NCBI GenBank assembly: GCA_946886855.1
Contig: CAMPJJ010000019.1
Span: 1-64,000, forward strand
Direction: 5' to 3'
DNA length: 64,000 nt
Source: an uncultured Roseateles sp.
GTDB lineage: Bacteria; Pseudomonadota; Gammaproteobacteria; Burkholderiales; Burkholderiaceae
Positions 38,043 to 47,983 of this stretch are shown piece after piece. Position 1 is the first letter of the stretch; every line of letters starts with the position of its first letter. Position numbers and translations under genes: made by a program. Below the pieces are notes generated by a model. That model searched no databases. It saw nothing but the letters and a program-made list of their open reading frames with translations, and had not been told where the DNA came from.

Positions 38043-38199
38043 AGGCGCTGGTGGTGCAGAAGGCGCTCAACCCGCGCAAGGCCTGAACCCGCCGGGGCAG
38101 GTCTTGTCACCAGGCGTAAGTTGTGTGGGACAGCGAACGGAGCGCTTTTAGACTGCGGCGCCCAGCCTTCCGTTCCACCCGCGCCCGCAGTTCCGTCCG

Positions 38200-39135
38200 A
38201 TGTCGTCCGCCTTGTCCGCCGTTCTGGCATCCCTCCCGGCAGCATTTCCGCAAGCTGTCCCCACGGTGCCCTGCGGCCGAACCAGCGACACCAGTCGCGC
38301 CGAACGCACCCATCGCATCCATCGCACCCATCGCAGCTGTCGCGGCAGCCACGCACGCCGCGCCGTCCTCGCGCTCGCGCTGACGTTCACGGGACTTGCC
38401 GCCGAGGCCTCCTCGAACGCCTGGCCCGCGCCGCCCCGCCCTGCCGCCTCCGCCGGTTTCGCCCCGCGCGGCATGCTCTTCGCGCCCTCGTCCACCCTCG
38501 CTGGCGCTCCCGTCGCCGAGGAAGGCTCCGACGAGCAGTTCCGCGTCCAGGCCGAAGCCGAGGTGCTGCGCCGCATCGGCGTGGCGGCACGTCGCGAAGA
38601 CCTGCGGCTGTGGTTGCCGGTCGCCAAGGGACGGCCGGTGATCCTCGACAGCCAGCGGCCCGACCCCAGCGATCCCAGCCTGCCCGCCGTCGACTTTCGC
38701 CTCGACGGCCTGTCGCCCGACGGTCAGTTCTACGTCGTGCGCGCGACCCTGGCCGCCGGCAGCGAACTGCTGTGGATCTCCCGCGCCGACGGCACGCGCT
38801 ATGAGATGCACGGCAACGTCAATCCGTCGCCGGACGGGCGCTACCTGGTCGTGACGCATGCGTCACCGGGCGCCGAGTTCAACGGCGTCGTGATCTGGAG
38901 CCGCGAGGACGGCCGCCTCGTCGAGCGCTACCGTTTCCAGCCCGGGGCGGACCAGACCGCGATCAGCTTCCGCTTCATGCGCTGGCGCGACGCGGACACC
39001 GTCGAGCTCGCGCAGTTCGCCGAGGTCGACGCGACGACCTGCGACCTGGGCACGCTCAGTTCCACCGCGCTGCTGTCCCGCAAGGCCGAGCGCTGGATCC
39101 TGCGCAGCGCCAGCGGCCAACGCTGCGACCGCTGA
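38200..39135 (+). CDS. Exported hypothetical protein B of a tandem paralogous pair
   Basis: The 311-residue protein matches the upstream paralogue in the core (FRLDGLSPDGQFYVVRATL, NPSPDGRYLVVTHASPGAEFNG, VIWSREDGRLVERYRF) and in the C-terminal Cys pair. Its N-terminus is longer and contains a His/Arg repeat (THRIHRTHRS, from a 9-bp repeat near 38305-38335) before the hydrophobic segment ALALTFTGLAAEAS. The real start is uncertain. The duplication is probably old, since the two differ in many positions. Confidence 0.7.
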   Translation: MSSALSAVLASLPAAFPQAVPTVPCGRTSDTSRAERTHRIHRTHRSCRGSHARRAVLALALTFTGLAAEASSNAWPAPPRPAASAGFAPRGMLFAPSSTLAGAPVAEEGSDEQFRVQAEAEVLRRIGVAARREDLRLWLPVAKGRPVILDSQRPDPSDPSLPAVDFRLDGLSPDGQFYVVRATLAAGSELLWISRADGTRYEMHGNVNPSPDGRYLVVTHASPGAEFNGVVIWSREDGRLVERYRFQPGADQTAISFRFMRWRDADTVELAQFAEVDATTCDLGTLSSTALLSRKAERWILRSASGQRCDR

Positions 39136-39353
39136 GGCGCGCGGCTCCTTCGCCGCTGCCTCGCCCATGCCTTGCCCTCGCCCTCGCCCTCTTGCCCGGC
39201 ATCACCGCGGCGGGCCGCTTTATCACGTTATTCCAGCCTGTCCCGGCGTCGGATCCGCCTGGAGTTGCATCCGATGTGACGCCCGGTAATCGAACTTGTA
39301 ACAGCATCGGGCGCGGACCTAGGATTTCGCCACTCCTTCATTCAGGTCCCCCC

Positions 39354-39842
39354 ATGAACCGACAAGAACAAGCTTTCCAAGCCGCTGCAGAGGCGCCCGC
39401 CGCCCTCGTTGCGACGACGCCGGCATCGCGTCCCTCGCTGGCCAAGCGCGCGATCGCATCCACGCTGATCGCGTCGTGCACGCTGATGGCGCTGCCGATG
39501 CATGCGAGCGCGCAGGTCGTGCCGACCGACGCGCTGGTGCCGCCCGCCACCACCGCCACGACGCCGGGCACGGCCGCCGACAGCCGTGTGCGCGTCAACG
39601 CATTCTTCGCCCGCGAGGACGTGCGTCAGGCCATGGTCAAGGAAGGCGTTGACGGCGCCGCCGCGCAAGCGCGCGTGGACGCCATGTCCGACGACGAGAT
39701 CCGCGCCCTCGACGGCCGCATCGCGCAGGCCCCCGCCGGCGGCGACGTGCTGGGCATCATCTTCGCCGTGTTCGTGATCCTGCTGGTGACCGACATCCTG
39801 GGCTTCACCAAGGTCTTCCCGTTCACGCGCTCGATCCGCTGA
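39354..39842 (+). CDS. PA2779-family protein
   Basis: This 162-residue protein has a hydrophobic N-terminal segment (ASTLIASCTLMALPMHASAQ), an acidic helical middle (FFAREDVRQAMVKEGVDGAA, MSDDEIRALDGRI) and a C-terminal helix GIIFAVFVILLVTDILGF. It matches the PA2779/DUF6627 type. It is normally paired with a PA2778-type peptidase, as here 7 bp downstream. The role of the pair is unknown. Confidence 0.85.
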   Translation: MNRQEQAFQAAAEAPAALVATTPASRPSLAKRAIASTLIASCTLMALPMHASAQVVPTDALVPPATTATTPGTAADSRVRVNAFFAREDVRQAMVKEGVDGAAAQARVDAMSDDEIRALDGRIAQAPAGGDVLGIIFAVFVILLVTDILGFTKVFPFTRSIR

Positions 39843-39849
39843 GGCCGAC

Positions 39850-40878
39850 ATGCGCTTCGTCCGGCTCGATGGGCCTGGCCGCCAGGCCCGGTCCGTGAGG
39901 TCCGACCGGGGCGACCGGGGCGACCAGTCCTCCCGGTCGCTGACCGCGTTCGCCGCGCCCGCGCTGGCGCTGGCGCTGCTGCTGGGCGGATGCGCGAGCA
40001 CGCCGCCGCAGTTGCAGGCGCTGGAACGGCAATGGCCCGCCGAACTGCCGACGCAGGTGGACCTGTCGGGCAGGACGCCCTTCATTGCGCAGGACGACTA
40101 CGAATGCGGCCCGGCCGCGCTCGCGATGCTGCTGCGCACGGCGGGCAAGGCGGCGACGGTCGAGCAATTGAAGCCGCAGGTCTTCCTGCCCGGCCGCAAG
40201 GGCTCGCTGCAGACGGAGATGCTTGTGGCGACGCGCCGCCAGGGCCTGCCGGCCTACGTGCTGCCGCCGCGCCTGGACGCGCTGCTGACCGAGGTCGCCG
40301 CCGGGCATCCGGTGATCGTGTTCCAGAACCTGTCGCTGGACATCGCGCCGGTGTGGCACTACGCCGTGGTGGTCGGCTATGACAGGCAGCGCCGCACGAT
40401 CCTGCTGCACAGCGGCAAGACCGCGCGGCAGGAGGTCGAGCTGCCGGTCTTCGAGCGCACCTGGGCGCGCGGCGACTACTGGGCGATGACGACGCTGCCG
40501 CCGGATCTGCTGCCGGCCTCGCTGGACGGCGCCGGCACCGGCGCGGCGCTGGCCGCGCTCGAGCGGCTGGATGCGTCCGCGGCGCGCAAGGGCTACACCG
40601 CCGCGCTGACGCGCTGGCCCGGCGAGCCCGTGCTGCTGCTGGGCGCCGGCAACACCGCCTACGCGGCCAAGGATCGCCGCACCGCGGCCCGGCATTACGC
40701 CCGGCTGACCGACGTGCGGCCCGACCTGCCCGAGGGCTGGAACAACCTGGCGCAGGTGCTGCTCGAGCAGGGGCAGCGCTACAAGGCCTCGCTCGCGATC
40801 GAGCGCGCGGTCGCGCTCGGCGGCCCGCGCCTGGATCAGTACAAGGCGCTGCAGAAGAAGATCACCGCCGGGATGTGA
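39850..40878 (+). CDS. PA2778-family cysteine peptidase lipoprotein with TPR
   Basis: This lipoprotein (lipobox LLGGC) contains a C39-like cysteine peptidase domain: the Cys in DDYECGPAALAMLL, the His in WHYAVVVGYDR and an Asp/Asn-type third residue nearby. A TPR-like region follows (LPEGWNNLAQVLLEQGQRYK). The length of 342 residues fits the family. It follows the PA2779-type gene directly, and the pair is conserved in Pseudomonas and Burkholderiales. The N-terminus carries an RSDRGDRGD-type repeat before the signal peptide. Confidence 0.88.
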   Translation: MRFVRLDGPGRQARSVRSDRGDRGDQSSRSLTAFAAPALALALLLGGCASTPPQLQALERQWPAELPTQVDLSGRTPFIAQDDYECGPAALAMLLRTAGKAATVEQLKPQVFLPGRKGSLQTEMLVATRRQGLPAYVLPPRLDALLTEVAAGHPVIVFQNLSLDIAPVWHYAVVVGYDRQRRTILLHSGKTARQEVELPVFERTWARGDYWAMTTLPPDLLPASLDGAGTGAALAALERLDASAARKGYTAALTRWPGEPVLLLGAGNTAYAAKDRRTAARHYARLTDVRPDLPEGWNNLAQVLLEQGQRYKASLAIERAVALGGPRLDQYKALQKKITAGM

Positions 40879-40952
40879 CCCGGCGGGGGGCGCCTCGTCG
40901 GCGGATGAGGCGCGGATCAGGCGCGAACGAGGGGCGCGAAACTGACGCGGAC

Positions 40953-41213
40953 TCAGGGGCGGAAGTCGATCGTGCGCTGCGCCGCCTCGAGCGCCGCGTC
41001 CGCCGCATAGCTCCAGGTGTCGAAGCTGCGTTCCAGCTCGTGCCAGTAGCCGTTCAGCTCCGGCTTGCCGCCCTCGGTGGCCGCATGGGGCGCGATCACG
41101 AGGTAGCGCGCGCGGAACGGCGGCGCCTCGCCGACGACTTCGCGGATGAACCAGCGTCCGTTGTGGCTCTCGACACCCCCGACGGCATCGGTGTGGTCTG
41201 GCTTGGCTGACAT
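40953..41213 (-). CDS. Hypothetical protein, 86 residues
   Basis: The protein reads MSAKPDHTDAVGGVESHNGR and continues WFIREVVGEAPPFRARYLVIAPHAA. It is a compact soluble protein with several aromatic residues and no known motif that I can name. An AGGAATT site precedes the ATG at 41213. It is convergent with the PA2778-type gene. Confidence 0.6.
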   Translation of the reverse strand: MSAKPDHTDAVGGVESHNGRWFIREVVGEAPPFRARYLVIAPHAATEGGKPELNGYWHELERSFDTWSYAADAALEAAQRTIDFRP

Positions 41214-41593
41214 GAGAATTCCTTTTGGGTTGTGATCAGATCCGTGACCCGCTGGCAAGCAGGTCGCGCCTTCACGCCTGGGCAAGTTTCCCTCCAACCA
41301 TCCTCCGGCGCCACGCGGGCCGACGATGTTTTACCCCCGCATTACAAGGGAGGCCGGCCCGCGGGCCGCGAAGCAACTTCCACGCCGGAAGCGTCGGGTT
41401 TCATTACAGTCGCTGACCCATTCTCCAGGGACAGGCGACGCAAGTCCTTGAGGCACCACGCCTTCGCGCCCGGTGGCTTGGATGTTGCTTTCCTCCCCCG
41501 CTTTCCGCCTCCAGATCCCGCCTCCGCATTCCGCCGCCGGTTTCGGCCTCCCGCCACCGACGAGAAGAACGACCGTCAGAGAGAGAACCCCCG
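41214..41593. other. Long 5' region of the PEP-CTERM gene
   Basis: These 380 bases lie between divergent genes. They contain a sigma-54 promoter (41474-41489), two CATTACA sequences (41340-41346 and 41402-41408) at enhancer-like distance and a GGCCCGCGGGCC palindrome near 41357-41368. No coding frame is supported. Confidence 0.5.
41474..41489 (+). promoter_or_regulatory. Sigma-54 promoter upstream of PEP-CTERM gene
   Basis: TGGCTTGGATGTTGCT matches the -24/-12 pattern TGGC-N7-TTGCW with the exact GG-N10-GC spacing. The predicted start of transcription is about 41500, leaving a leader of about 95 bases. Confidence 0.7.
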
Positions 41594-42469
41594 ATGAAGC
41601 GCTCGACCCTCCTCCCCCGTTTCCTCCCCCGTCTCCGCGCCACGCTGACCGCCGCCGCGCTGTGCGCCACCGCCGCGGCCGCGCACGCCTCGGTGCTGAT
41701 CCTCGGCGCGCCCGTGCAGGCGGGCGGCCTGGCCGACGTCCAGTCCAAGATCGCCGCCACCGGCGTGGTCAGCGGCGTGGTCGACGTCTTCAACGTCGCC
41801 ACGGGCACGCCCACGCTCGCGATGCTGACGGCCTACGACGCCGTCCTGGTCTACGACGAAAGCGCCCTCGTGCCTTTCGCCAGCGCCGTGCAGCTGGGCA
41901 ACGTGCTGGCGGACTACGTGGACGCCGGCGGCGGTGTCGTCGAAGCCGGCCTGTCGCATGCGACCGCCGCCTTCAAGGGCATGCAGGGCCGTTTCGTCAC
42001 CGCCAACTACGACGTCTTCAACACCAACAACAACCAGAACACCTGCGGCGGACTGGGTCACGTGACCCGACCCGACAGTCCGCTGATGCGCGACGTGACC
42101 CGCTTCAACGGCGGCACGTCCGCGTTCTGCTACCGCCTCACGGCGAAGGCAGGCGCCGAGGTCGTCTCCGAGTGGAGCAACGGGCAGGCGCTGGCGGGTT
42201 ACCGCATGGACCACAACGGTGTGGTCGTCGGACTGAACATGTTCCCGACCTCCAGCGATGTGTCGCCCGGCGGCTGGAATCCTGCCAGCGACGGCGCGCT
42301 GCTGATGGCCAATTCGCTGGCCTTCGCCGCAGGCGAACTGCCGGAGCCGGGCTCGCTCGCGCTGCTGGGCATCGCCGCGCTGGCGGCGGGCGTCGCGGGC
42401 CGCCGCCGCGCCCGCGCCGTCACGGCCGCGCCCTCTACGGCCGTCACGGCCGCCATGGCCGCGGTCTGA
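41594..42469 (+). CDS. PEP-CTERM sorting-domain protein
   Basis: The 291-residue protein has a signal peptide (cleaved near AHAS) and a beta/alpha domain (VLILGAPVQAGGLADVQSKI, LTAYDAVLVYDESALVPF) resembling surface or hydrolase-like domains. A PEP-CTERM signal follows: ELPEPGSLALLGIAALAAGV then RRRARA. PEP-CTERM proteins are processed by an exosortase and sent to the cell surface or matrix. Unusually, 17 residues of Ala/Thr/Val repeat (AVTAAPSTAVTAAMAAV) follow the basic cluster. An AGAGAG site precedes the ATG. It has a sigma-54 promoter. Confidence 0.9.
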   Translation: MKRSTLLPRFLPRLRATLTAAALCATAAAAHASVLILGAPVQAGGLADVQSKIAATGVVSGVVDVFNVATGTPTLAMLTAYDAVLVYDESALVPFASAVQLGNVLADYVDAGGGVVEAGLSHATAAFKGMQGRFVTANYDVFNTNNNQNTCGGLGHVTRPDSPLMRDVTRFNGGTSAFCYRLTAKAGAEVVSEWSNGQALAGYRMDHNGVVVGLNMFPTSSDVSPGGWNPASDGALLMANSLAFAAGELPEPGSLALLGIAALAAGVAGRRRARAVTAAPSTAVTAAMAAV

Positions 42470-42500
42470 CGGAGACCGACCCTGAGGGATACTGCGGCGC

Positions 42501-42728
42501 ATGTCCACGCCGCCGACCTTCAACTTTCCCGTCCCGCCCGCCGACCTGGTGATCACCGAGGACGAGCGCGCCGCGCTCTATTTCCTGCCGCAAGCGCCCG
42601 GCGGCATGCCGGTCAGCGAAGCGATGCAGCAGCGGCTGCAGGACAAGGGTCTGGCGACGGCCATCCGCGAGGACGGCCGCCGCTGGCTCACCGAGCTGGG
42701 CGACCGCGCGCGGCTGGGCAAGATCTGA
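42501..42728 (+). CDS. Hypothetical protein, 75 residues
   Basis: This small protein is soluble, with a Pro-rich start (MSTPPTFNFPVPPADLVITE) and a helical end (VSEAMQQRLQDKGLATAIRE). I see no family motif. It lies 31 bp after the PEP-CTERM gene and is convergent with the glutathione transferase-like gene. It could be independent or a trailing gene of the same transcript. Confidence 0.6.
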   Translation: MSTPPTFNFPVPPADLVITEDERAALYFLPQAPGGMPVSEAMQQRLQDKGLATAIREDGRRWLTELGDRARLGKI

Positions 42729-42766
42729 CCCCCGCGCCGTCCGCGCGACCTGCGCCGTCGAGGGCC

Positions 42767-43459
42767 TCAGCGCCGCCCGTACTGGGTCTTGCCGAACAGC
42801 ACCTCGCGCGCCTTGTCGTCGACCAGCGGCCGGCGCTTCTCGGCCAGCACCTCGACGGCGCGCACCACGGCGGGCCGCTTCGCGATCTCGTCGAACCAGC
42901 CCTTCAGGTGGGGATGGTCCGCCATCTCCACGCCCTGGTTCTTGGCGCCGCGCAGCCACGGGAAGATCGCCATGTCGGCGATGCCGTACACCGGTCCGGC
43001 GATGTACTTGCTGCGCGCCAGCCGCCGGTCGATCACGCCGTAGAGGCGCTTGGCCTCGTTGGTGTAGCGGTCGATGGCGTACTCGATCTTCTCGGGGGCG
43101 TACATCCGGAAGTGGTGCGTCTGGCCCAGCATCGGCCCGACGCCGCCCATCTGGAACATCAGCCACTGCAGCGCCTCGTAGCGCCCGCGCGTGTCGGGCG
43201 GCAGGAACTGCCCGGTCTTGCCGGCGAGGTACAGCAGGATCGCGCCGGACTCGAACAGCGAGATCGGCTGCCCGTCCGGCCCGTCGGGATCGACGATCGC
43301 GGGGATCTTGTTGTTGGGGCTGATGGCCAGGAATTTCGCATCGAACTGGTCGCCGGCGCCGATGTCCACGGGAATCACCCGGTAAGGCAGGCCGCACTCT
43401 TCCAGCATGATGTGCACCTTGTGGCCATTGGGCGTGGGCCATGAATACACTTCGATCAT
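42767..43459 (-). CDS. Glutathione S-transferase family protein (YghU/YfcG-like)
   Basis: This 230-residue protein has a thioredoxin-like N-terminal domain (VYSWPTPNGHKVHIMLEECG) and a helical C-terminal domain (MYAPEKIEYAIDRYTNEAKR, YGIADMAIFPWL). The ESGAI segment binding the gamma-glutamyl group is present (LFESGAILLYLA). The Thr-Pro-Asn pattern replacing a catalytic Ser or Tyr is typical of the YfcG/YghU nu-class group, which acts as disulfide-bond reductases. The ATG at 43459 follows a GGAGA site. Confidence 0.9.
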   Translation of the reverse strand: MIEVYSWPTPNGHKVHIMLEECGLPYRVIPVDIGAGDQFDAKFLAISPNNKIPAIVDPDGPDGQPISLFESGAILLYLAGKTGQFLPPDTRGRYEALQWLMFQMGGVGPMLGQTHHFRMYAPEKIEYAIDRYTNEAKRLYGVIDRRLARSKYIAGPVYGIADMAIFPWLRGAKNQGVEMADHPHLKGWFDEIAKRPAVVRAVEVLAEKRRPLVDDKAREVLFGKTQYGRR

Positions 43460-43580
43460 CAAGCGTTCTCCGTTCGGGCGCGAAGGCCCAGCCGTCGACA
43501 CGTCGGTCGACACGTCGGCTGACCCGTCAGCCGGCTCGTCAATGCACGGACCCCGGGCCCCGCGCGCATCGTCCCGCCTC

Positions 43581-44327
43581 ATGGTAATCAAACAAATCAA
43601 ACAGTGGTTCGCCGCCCGTGCCAATGCGGCGCGGTGGCGTCCCTTGAGCGACTGGGCCTCGGAACGCGGCGGCCAGCTGCGCCAGGCCCGTGACGGACGC
43701 GGCTTCGTCATCGACCTGCCCCGCACGCTGCCCGGCCTCACCCGCATCGAGTGGGGCCCGTCGCAGCGCAGCTACATCGACGGCTACGAGCTGCGCATGC
43801 GCTGCGAGCTCAAGGTCAATCCCGACATGCAGATGATGCTCATCGAGCGCAAGCTCATGGAGCGTCTGGAGAGCAGCGTCTTCGAGGCCTACACCGACAC
43901 GCTGCGCACGCGGGTGGACACGGACACGCCGGAGGAGATGCGCTGGCTGGTGATGTTCCCCAAGCACTCGCAGCTGGAATCCAAGCTCGTGCGGCAGCGC
44001 TTCGGCGCGGTGGGCATCAACCGCGAGCTGGTGATGGCCTGGCTCGACAAGGACCTGAACGAGCGGCTGGCGCAGGCGACGCAGGACGTGCTGGTGGAGG
44101 GCCGGCCGTTCGTGCTGCTGAGCCTGCGCGGCAACGTCTACCTGCGCACGACGATGCCGGCGCCGTCGCTGCCCGAATTCCAGGCGCTGACCCGCGTGCT
44201 GGACGCCGCGGCGCTCAGCGCGCAGGCGGTGCATCAGCGGCTGGGGGACGGCGGACCGTGGCCGACCACGACGTCCGTGGCCTGGCACAGCCGGCCGTCC
44301 GAAGGGGACTATGGAACGCCGGCCTGA
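43581..44327 (+). CDS. Hypothetical protein, 248 residues
   Basis: I do not recognise this protein. It is soluble and looks alpha/beta: LRQARDGRGFVIDLPRTLPG, IEWGPSQRSYIDGYELRMRC, MFPKHSQLESKLVRQRFGAV and PFVLLSLRGNVYLRTTM. The repeated hydrophobic patterns suggest a single compact domain. It diverges from the glutathione transferase-like gene with 121 bp between them and is convergent with the AddA-like gene, with a REP-like palindrome at the junction. Confidence 0.65.
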   Translation: MVIKQIKQWFAARANAARWRPLSDWASERGGQLRQARDGRGFVIDLPRTLPGLTRIEWGPSQRSYIDGYELRMRCELKVNPDMQMMLIERKLMERLESSVFEAYTDTLRTRVDTDTPEEMRWLVMFPKHSQLESKLVRQRFGAVGINRELVMAWLDKDLNERLAQATQDVLVEGRPFVLLSLRGNVYLRTTMPAPSLPEFQALTRVLDAAALSAQAVHQRLGDGGPWPTTTSVAWHSRPSEGDYGTPA

Positions 44328-44360
44328 GGGCAGCGTTTTACTCTCTCTCCCCTCTTACTC

Positions 44361-44384
44361 CCTCTCCCGCAGTGCGGGAGAGGG
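44361..44384. repeat. REP-like palindrome, copy 2
   Basis: CCTCTCCCGC-AGT-GCGGGAGAGG is the second copy of the palindrome. It lies between convergent genes and could work as a bidirectional terminator or a mRNA-stabilising hairpin. A CTCTCTCTCC stretch is on its left. Confidence 0.8.
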
Positions 44385-44404
44385 GAAGACAAAGAGCGTC
44401 GTAC

Positions 44405-47400
44405 CTAGGCGAAGAGGTCGGCCGCGCCAGCCACTGCCTCGGTGCAGTCGATCAGGCGGCCCTGCCCCGTGATGAAGGCGCAGCGCACCGGCTCGCCGGG
44501 CTGCAGCGCCATCACGGCCTCGCGGTAGCGCCACAGCTGCTGGATGTACTCCGGGTTGCGCTGCGGCGCCGGGTGCAGCTTGTAGTCGAGCACCCACCAC
44601 GTAGGCACGCCCGCGCCGTCGCGGCGGCTGACCAGCCGATCGAGCCGCATGTCGTGCCCGTTCCAGCTGAGCGGCACCTCGTTGCCGTGCCAGTCGAGCG
44701 CGGCCGCATCGAAGAAGGACGCGCAGTCCTTGCCGTCCAGGATCGCCTGCACGCTGCGCTCGAGGCGCTCCGTGCGGCGCGCGTCGAGGCCGTACATCTG
44801 CGCCGCGGCCGCCATCAGCCGCTCCAGCGACTGCGCGCCGCCGCGCGGCCCGCTGTGCCATTCAAGCACGCGATGCAGCGCCTCGCCGAGCGCCGCGCTG
44901 TCGTCGACCTCGTCGGGGCTCTGGCCCACGTCCGCCCCCGCCTCGGCCACCTCGACCGGCAAGGGGTCGACGCGCGGCAGCACCTTGAGCCGCGCGACCT
45001 CGTCGTCCGGCGCGGGCCTGTCGTCGGCGAGGTCCGGCACCGCCATCGCCTCGGCCTGCGGCTGCACCCGCGTCCACCACGTGCCCGATGAAGCCTGGCG
45101 CTTCGCGGGGGTGCGGCTCAGCAGCAGCCGGTGTCGCGCGCGCGTCATCGCCACGTACAGCGCGTTGAGCTCCTCGCGCTGGCGCTGCTCCTTCTCGTCG
45201 TCGAGCAGGGCCTGCAGCGACGGCGGCGGCTTTGCCTCCGACACCAGGAAGGCCACCGTGCGCGGCACCGGCTCCAGCACCGGCCACGAAATCGCCAGCG
45301 CCATGCTCTCGGCACGCGCCGGACCCGCCTCGGCGTCCATCAGGATCACGACCTTCGCCTCCAGCCCCTTGGCGCCGTGCACCGTCAGCAGTTGCACGGC
45401 GTCGGGCTCGGCAGGCGCCGCCAGCTTCAGCGCACGGCTCTTCAACGCGCGGACGAAGCCGTAGAGGCCGGCGTAACGACCGCCGTCCAGCTCGAGCGCG
45501 AGCGCCAGCAGCGCCTCCACCGCATGCAGCCGGGCGCGGCGCTCGCTGGCCGGCACCGCGGCGGCCAGGCGCGCCATCAGATCGCCCTCGTGCACGATCG
45601 CATCGAGCAGGTCGTGCGGGCTGCGCAGCACCGCCATCGAGGCCCAGCGCGACAGCAGACCTTGCGCGCGGCGCAGCGGCTCGCTCAAACCCTCGGGGTC
45701 GGCTTGCTGGAGCGTTTCCCACCAGGAGCGGGTCGTCGGGGTGGTCGCTGTTTCGGGTCGGGGCGCTTCGGGCGGCTCGGCCTCAGGCGGGGGATCGCCC
45801 GCCTGCACCGTCTCAGCGGGCCCTGCACGGGGCATGGGGGATCCCTCCTGGACCCCCAAGCCCCATTCCGGTCCTGCCGCACGCGCTGTCTGCGTTGGTT
45901 CTCTGTCCGCGGGGGCCTCTTGGACCAGCCACCGCACCGAGTTCGATTCAGCGGCGAGCCACAGCAGATCCGCCTCGCTCGCGCCGAACAGCGGGCTGCG
46001 CAGCGCATGCGCCAGCGACAGCTGGTGGCCGCTCGACGCCAAGGCGTCCAGCAGCGCCAGCAGGTCGCGCACGTCCGGGGCGTCCAGCAAGGCCATGTCC
46101 TCCGGCGCCGCGTGCGCGATGCCCTGGCCCTTGAGCACCTGCGCGAGCACACGCAGCCCCTCGCGCTTGCGCGCCAGCACGAAGATCTCGCCGGGCTGCG
46201 TTCCGCCCTCCGCCAGCAGGTCGCCGATGCAGGCGGCGATCCGCTCGGCTTCGGCCTCGCGGCGATGCAGCTCCGGCTCGCGTCGCGGTTCGGTCAGGCT
46301 CGGGCGCCAGGTGCCCGCTTCCCGCTCCGGCCCGATCGCGTCCTCGTCGGCTCCCTGGTCGCCATCGATGTAGAACACGCCGTCCAGCGGATCGCCGCCG
46401 CTGGACTCCGTCGTGTGCGGACGGAAGCCGCTGTACTGCTGCGCCAGGCTCGCCGATTCGAAGACGGCGTTCACCGCCGCCAGCACCGGCGCCGAGTTGC
46501 GCCGCGTGTGATCGCAGGCCAGCAGCACGCCGTCCAGGCCTTCACGCACGAAATCGCGCGCCGCCGCGAAGACGCGGGGCTCGGCGCGCCGGAAGCGGTA
46601 GATGCTCTGCTTCGGGTCGCCGACGATGAACACCGACGGCGGCCGTTGACCACTGGCGCCGCCGCCCGCGCCGACGTACCCCGACAGCCAGGCATGCAAC
46701 GCGTGCCATTGCAGCGGGCTGGTGTCCTGGAACTCGTCGATCAGCAGGTGACGGACCTGGCTGTCCAGCCGTTCCTGCACCCAGCCCGACAGGTCCGCGT
46801 CGCCGAGCAGGGCGAGCGCACCGCGTTCCAGGTCGTTCATGTCGACGATGCCGCGCTCGCGCTTGAGCCGGTCGAACGCGTCGAGCAGCGTCAGCGCCAG
46901 CGCGCACATCTGCTGGTGCCACAGGCGCGCCCGGTCCTGGTCGATCGCGAGCAGCAGCCGCTGCAGTCGGTCCAGCACCGCCGACAACGCGGGTGAATCG
47001 CCCAGGTGCTTGCGCGGCGACCCGTCCGCCGTGAAGAGCGCCTGGCGCACGCCGGCGAGCGCCGCGTCGTCTTCCAGCTGCAGCGCCTGTTCGATCGCGG
47101 TCGCGCACTTCTTCGGCGTGACCTTGGTCGACTGCCCGAGTTCGATCGCGAGTGACTGCAAGTCGCCGCGCAGGGTCGCGAAGGCGTCGAGCGGATGGGC
47201 GAATGCGGCGAGTTCGGGCACCACCTCGGCCGCCGTCGGCATGCTGTCCATCAGCCGTCCGTGCGCATGGGCGAGGCGCAGTTCCACGCGCTTGTCGAAG
47301 GCCGAGGTCAGCCAGTCCTGCAGCTTGTTGCGGCCGTGGATGAGGCTCAGGTCGCGATAGATCGCCAGCAGCGTCTCGTCCTCGAGCACCGCGGCGTGGA

Positions 47401-47983
47401 AACGCTGCCACAGCTCGGGCATCAGGTCGCTGTCGTCCTCCAGCAGCTGGAGCTCCGGCGACAGGCCCTGCGCGCGCAGCAGCTCCAGCGGCGCGGCGCG
47501 CAGCAGCTGCGAGAACCAGGCGTGGAAGGTGCGGATCTCCACCGGCCGCGCGTCCTGCAGCAACCGCTGCTGCAGGGTCGCCAGGCGCGGCGCGAGTTCA
47601 GCGGCCTGCGCCTGCGACAGCCCGCGCTGACGCAGCGCGAGCACGCGGCCCGCTTCGTCGCAGTGCGCGAATTCGTGCAGCCACTCGTTCAGGCGCGCGC
47701 GCATCTCGCCGGCGGCCTTGCGGGTGAAGGTGATCGCGACGATGTCCTGCGGCCGCGCGCCGTCCAGCAGCGCGCGCAGGATGCGCGAGACCAGCATCCA
47801 GGTCTTGCCCGCGCCGGCGCAGGCCTCGACGACGACGCTGCGCGCCGGATCGCAAGCCAGCTCGTAGAAACGCTCGCGCGCGACCGGCGCGCCGTCGAGC
47901 GTGTAGGCGGCGACGCTCGTCGTGAGCGCGTTCGTCGGCACATTCATCGGCGCATTCATCGACACATTCATCGGCGCGGTCAC
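44405..47983 (-). CDS. UvrD-type helicase-nuclease, AddA-like
   Basis: This 1192-residue protein has superfamily 1 helicase motifs: Walker [24 protein letters not shown] (Ia), [10 protein letters not shown] (II), [16 protein letters not shown] (III), [17 protein letters not shown] (V) and [16 protein letters not shown] (VI). A C-terminal nuclease domain follows, with LDYKLHP and QLWRYREAV. It probably acts with the upstream PD-(D/E)XK gene in double-strand break repair. The GTG at 47983 overlaps the upstream stop and has a GGAAGGGG site, so I chose it. A Pro/Glu/Thr-rich insert near residues 690-755 separates helicase subdomains. Confidence 0.9.
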   Translation of the reverse strand: MTAPMNVSMNAPMNVPTNALTTSVAAYTLDGAPVARERFYELACDPARSVVVEACAGAGKTWMLVSRILRALLDGARPQDIVAITFTRKAAGEMRARLNEWLHEFAHCDEAGRVLALRQRGLSQAQAAELAPRLATLQQRLLQDARPVEIRTFHAWFSQLLRAAPLELLRAQGLSPELQLLEDDSDLMPELWQRFHAAVLEDETLLAIYRDLSLIHGRNKLQDWLTSAFDKRVELRLAHAHGRLMDSMPTAAEVVPELAAFAHPLDAFATLRGDLQSLAIELGQSTKVTPKKCATAIEQALQLEDDAALAGVRQALFTADGSPRKHLGDSPALSAVLDRLQRLLLAIDQDRARLWHQQMCALALTLLDAFDRLKRERGIVDMNDLERGALALLGDADLSGWVQERLDSQVRHLLIDEFQDTSPLQWHALHAWLSGYVGAGGGASGQRPPSVFIVGDPKQSIYRFRRAEPRVFAAARDFVREGLDGVLLACDHTRRNSAPVLAAVNAVFESASLAQQYSGFRPHTTESSGGDPLDGVFYIDGDQGADEDAIGPEREAGTWRPSLTEPRREPELHRREAEAERIAACIGDLLAEGGTQPGEIFVLARKREGLRVLAQVLKGQGIAHAAPEDMALLDAPDVRDLLALLDALASSGHQLSLAHALRSPLFGASEADLLWLAAESNSVRWLVQEAPADREPTQTARAAGPEWGLGVQEGSPMPRAGPAETVQAGDPPPEAEPPEAPRPETATTPTTRSWWETLQQADPEGLSEPLRRAQGLLSRWASMAVLRSPHDLLDAIVHEGDLMARLAAAVPASERRARLHAVEALLALALELDGGRYAGLYGFVRALKSRALKLAAPAEPDAVQLLTVHGAKGLEAKVVILMDAEAGPARAESMALAISWPVLEPVPRTVAFLVSEAKPPPSLQALLDDEKEQRQREELNALYVAMTRARHRLLLSRTPAKRQASSGTWWTRVQPQAEAMAVPDLADDRPAPDDEVARLKVLPRVDPLPVEVAEAGADVGQSPDEVDDSAALGEALHRVLEWHSGPRGGAQSLERLMAAAAQMYGLDARRTERLERSVQAILDGKDCASFFDAAALDWHGNEVPLSWNGHDMRLDRLVSRRDGAGVPTWWVLDYKLHPAPQRNPEYIQQLWRYREAVMALQPGEPVRCAFITGQGRLIDCTEAVAGAADLFA

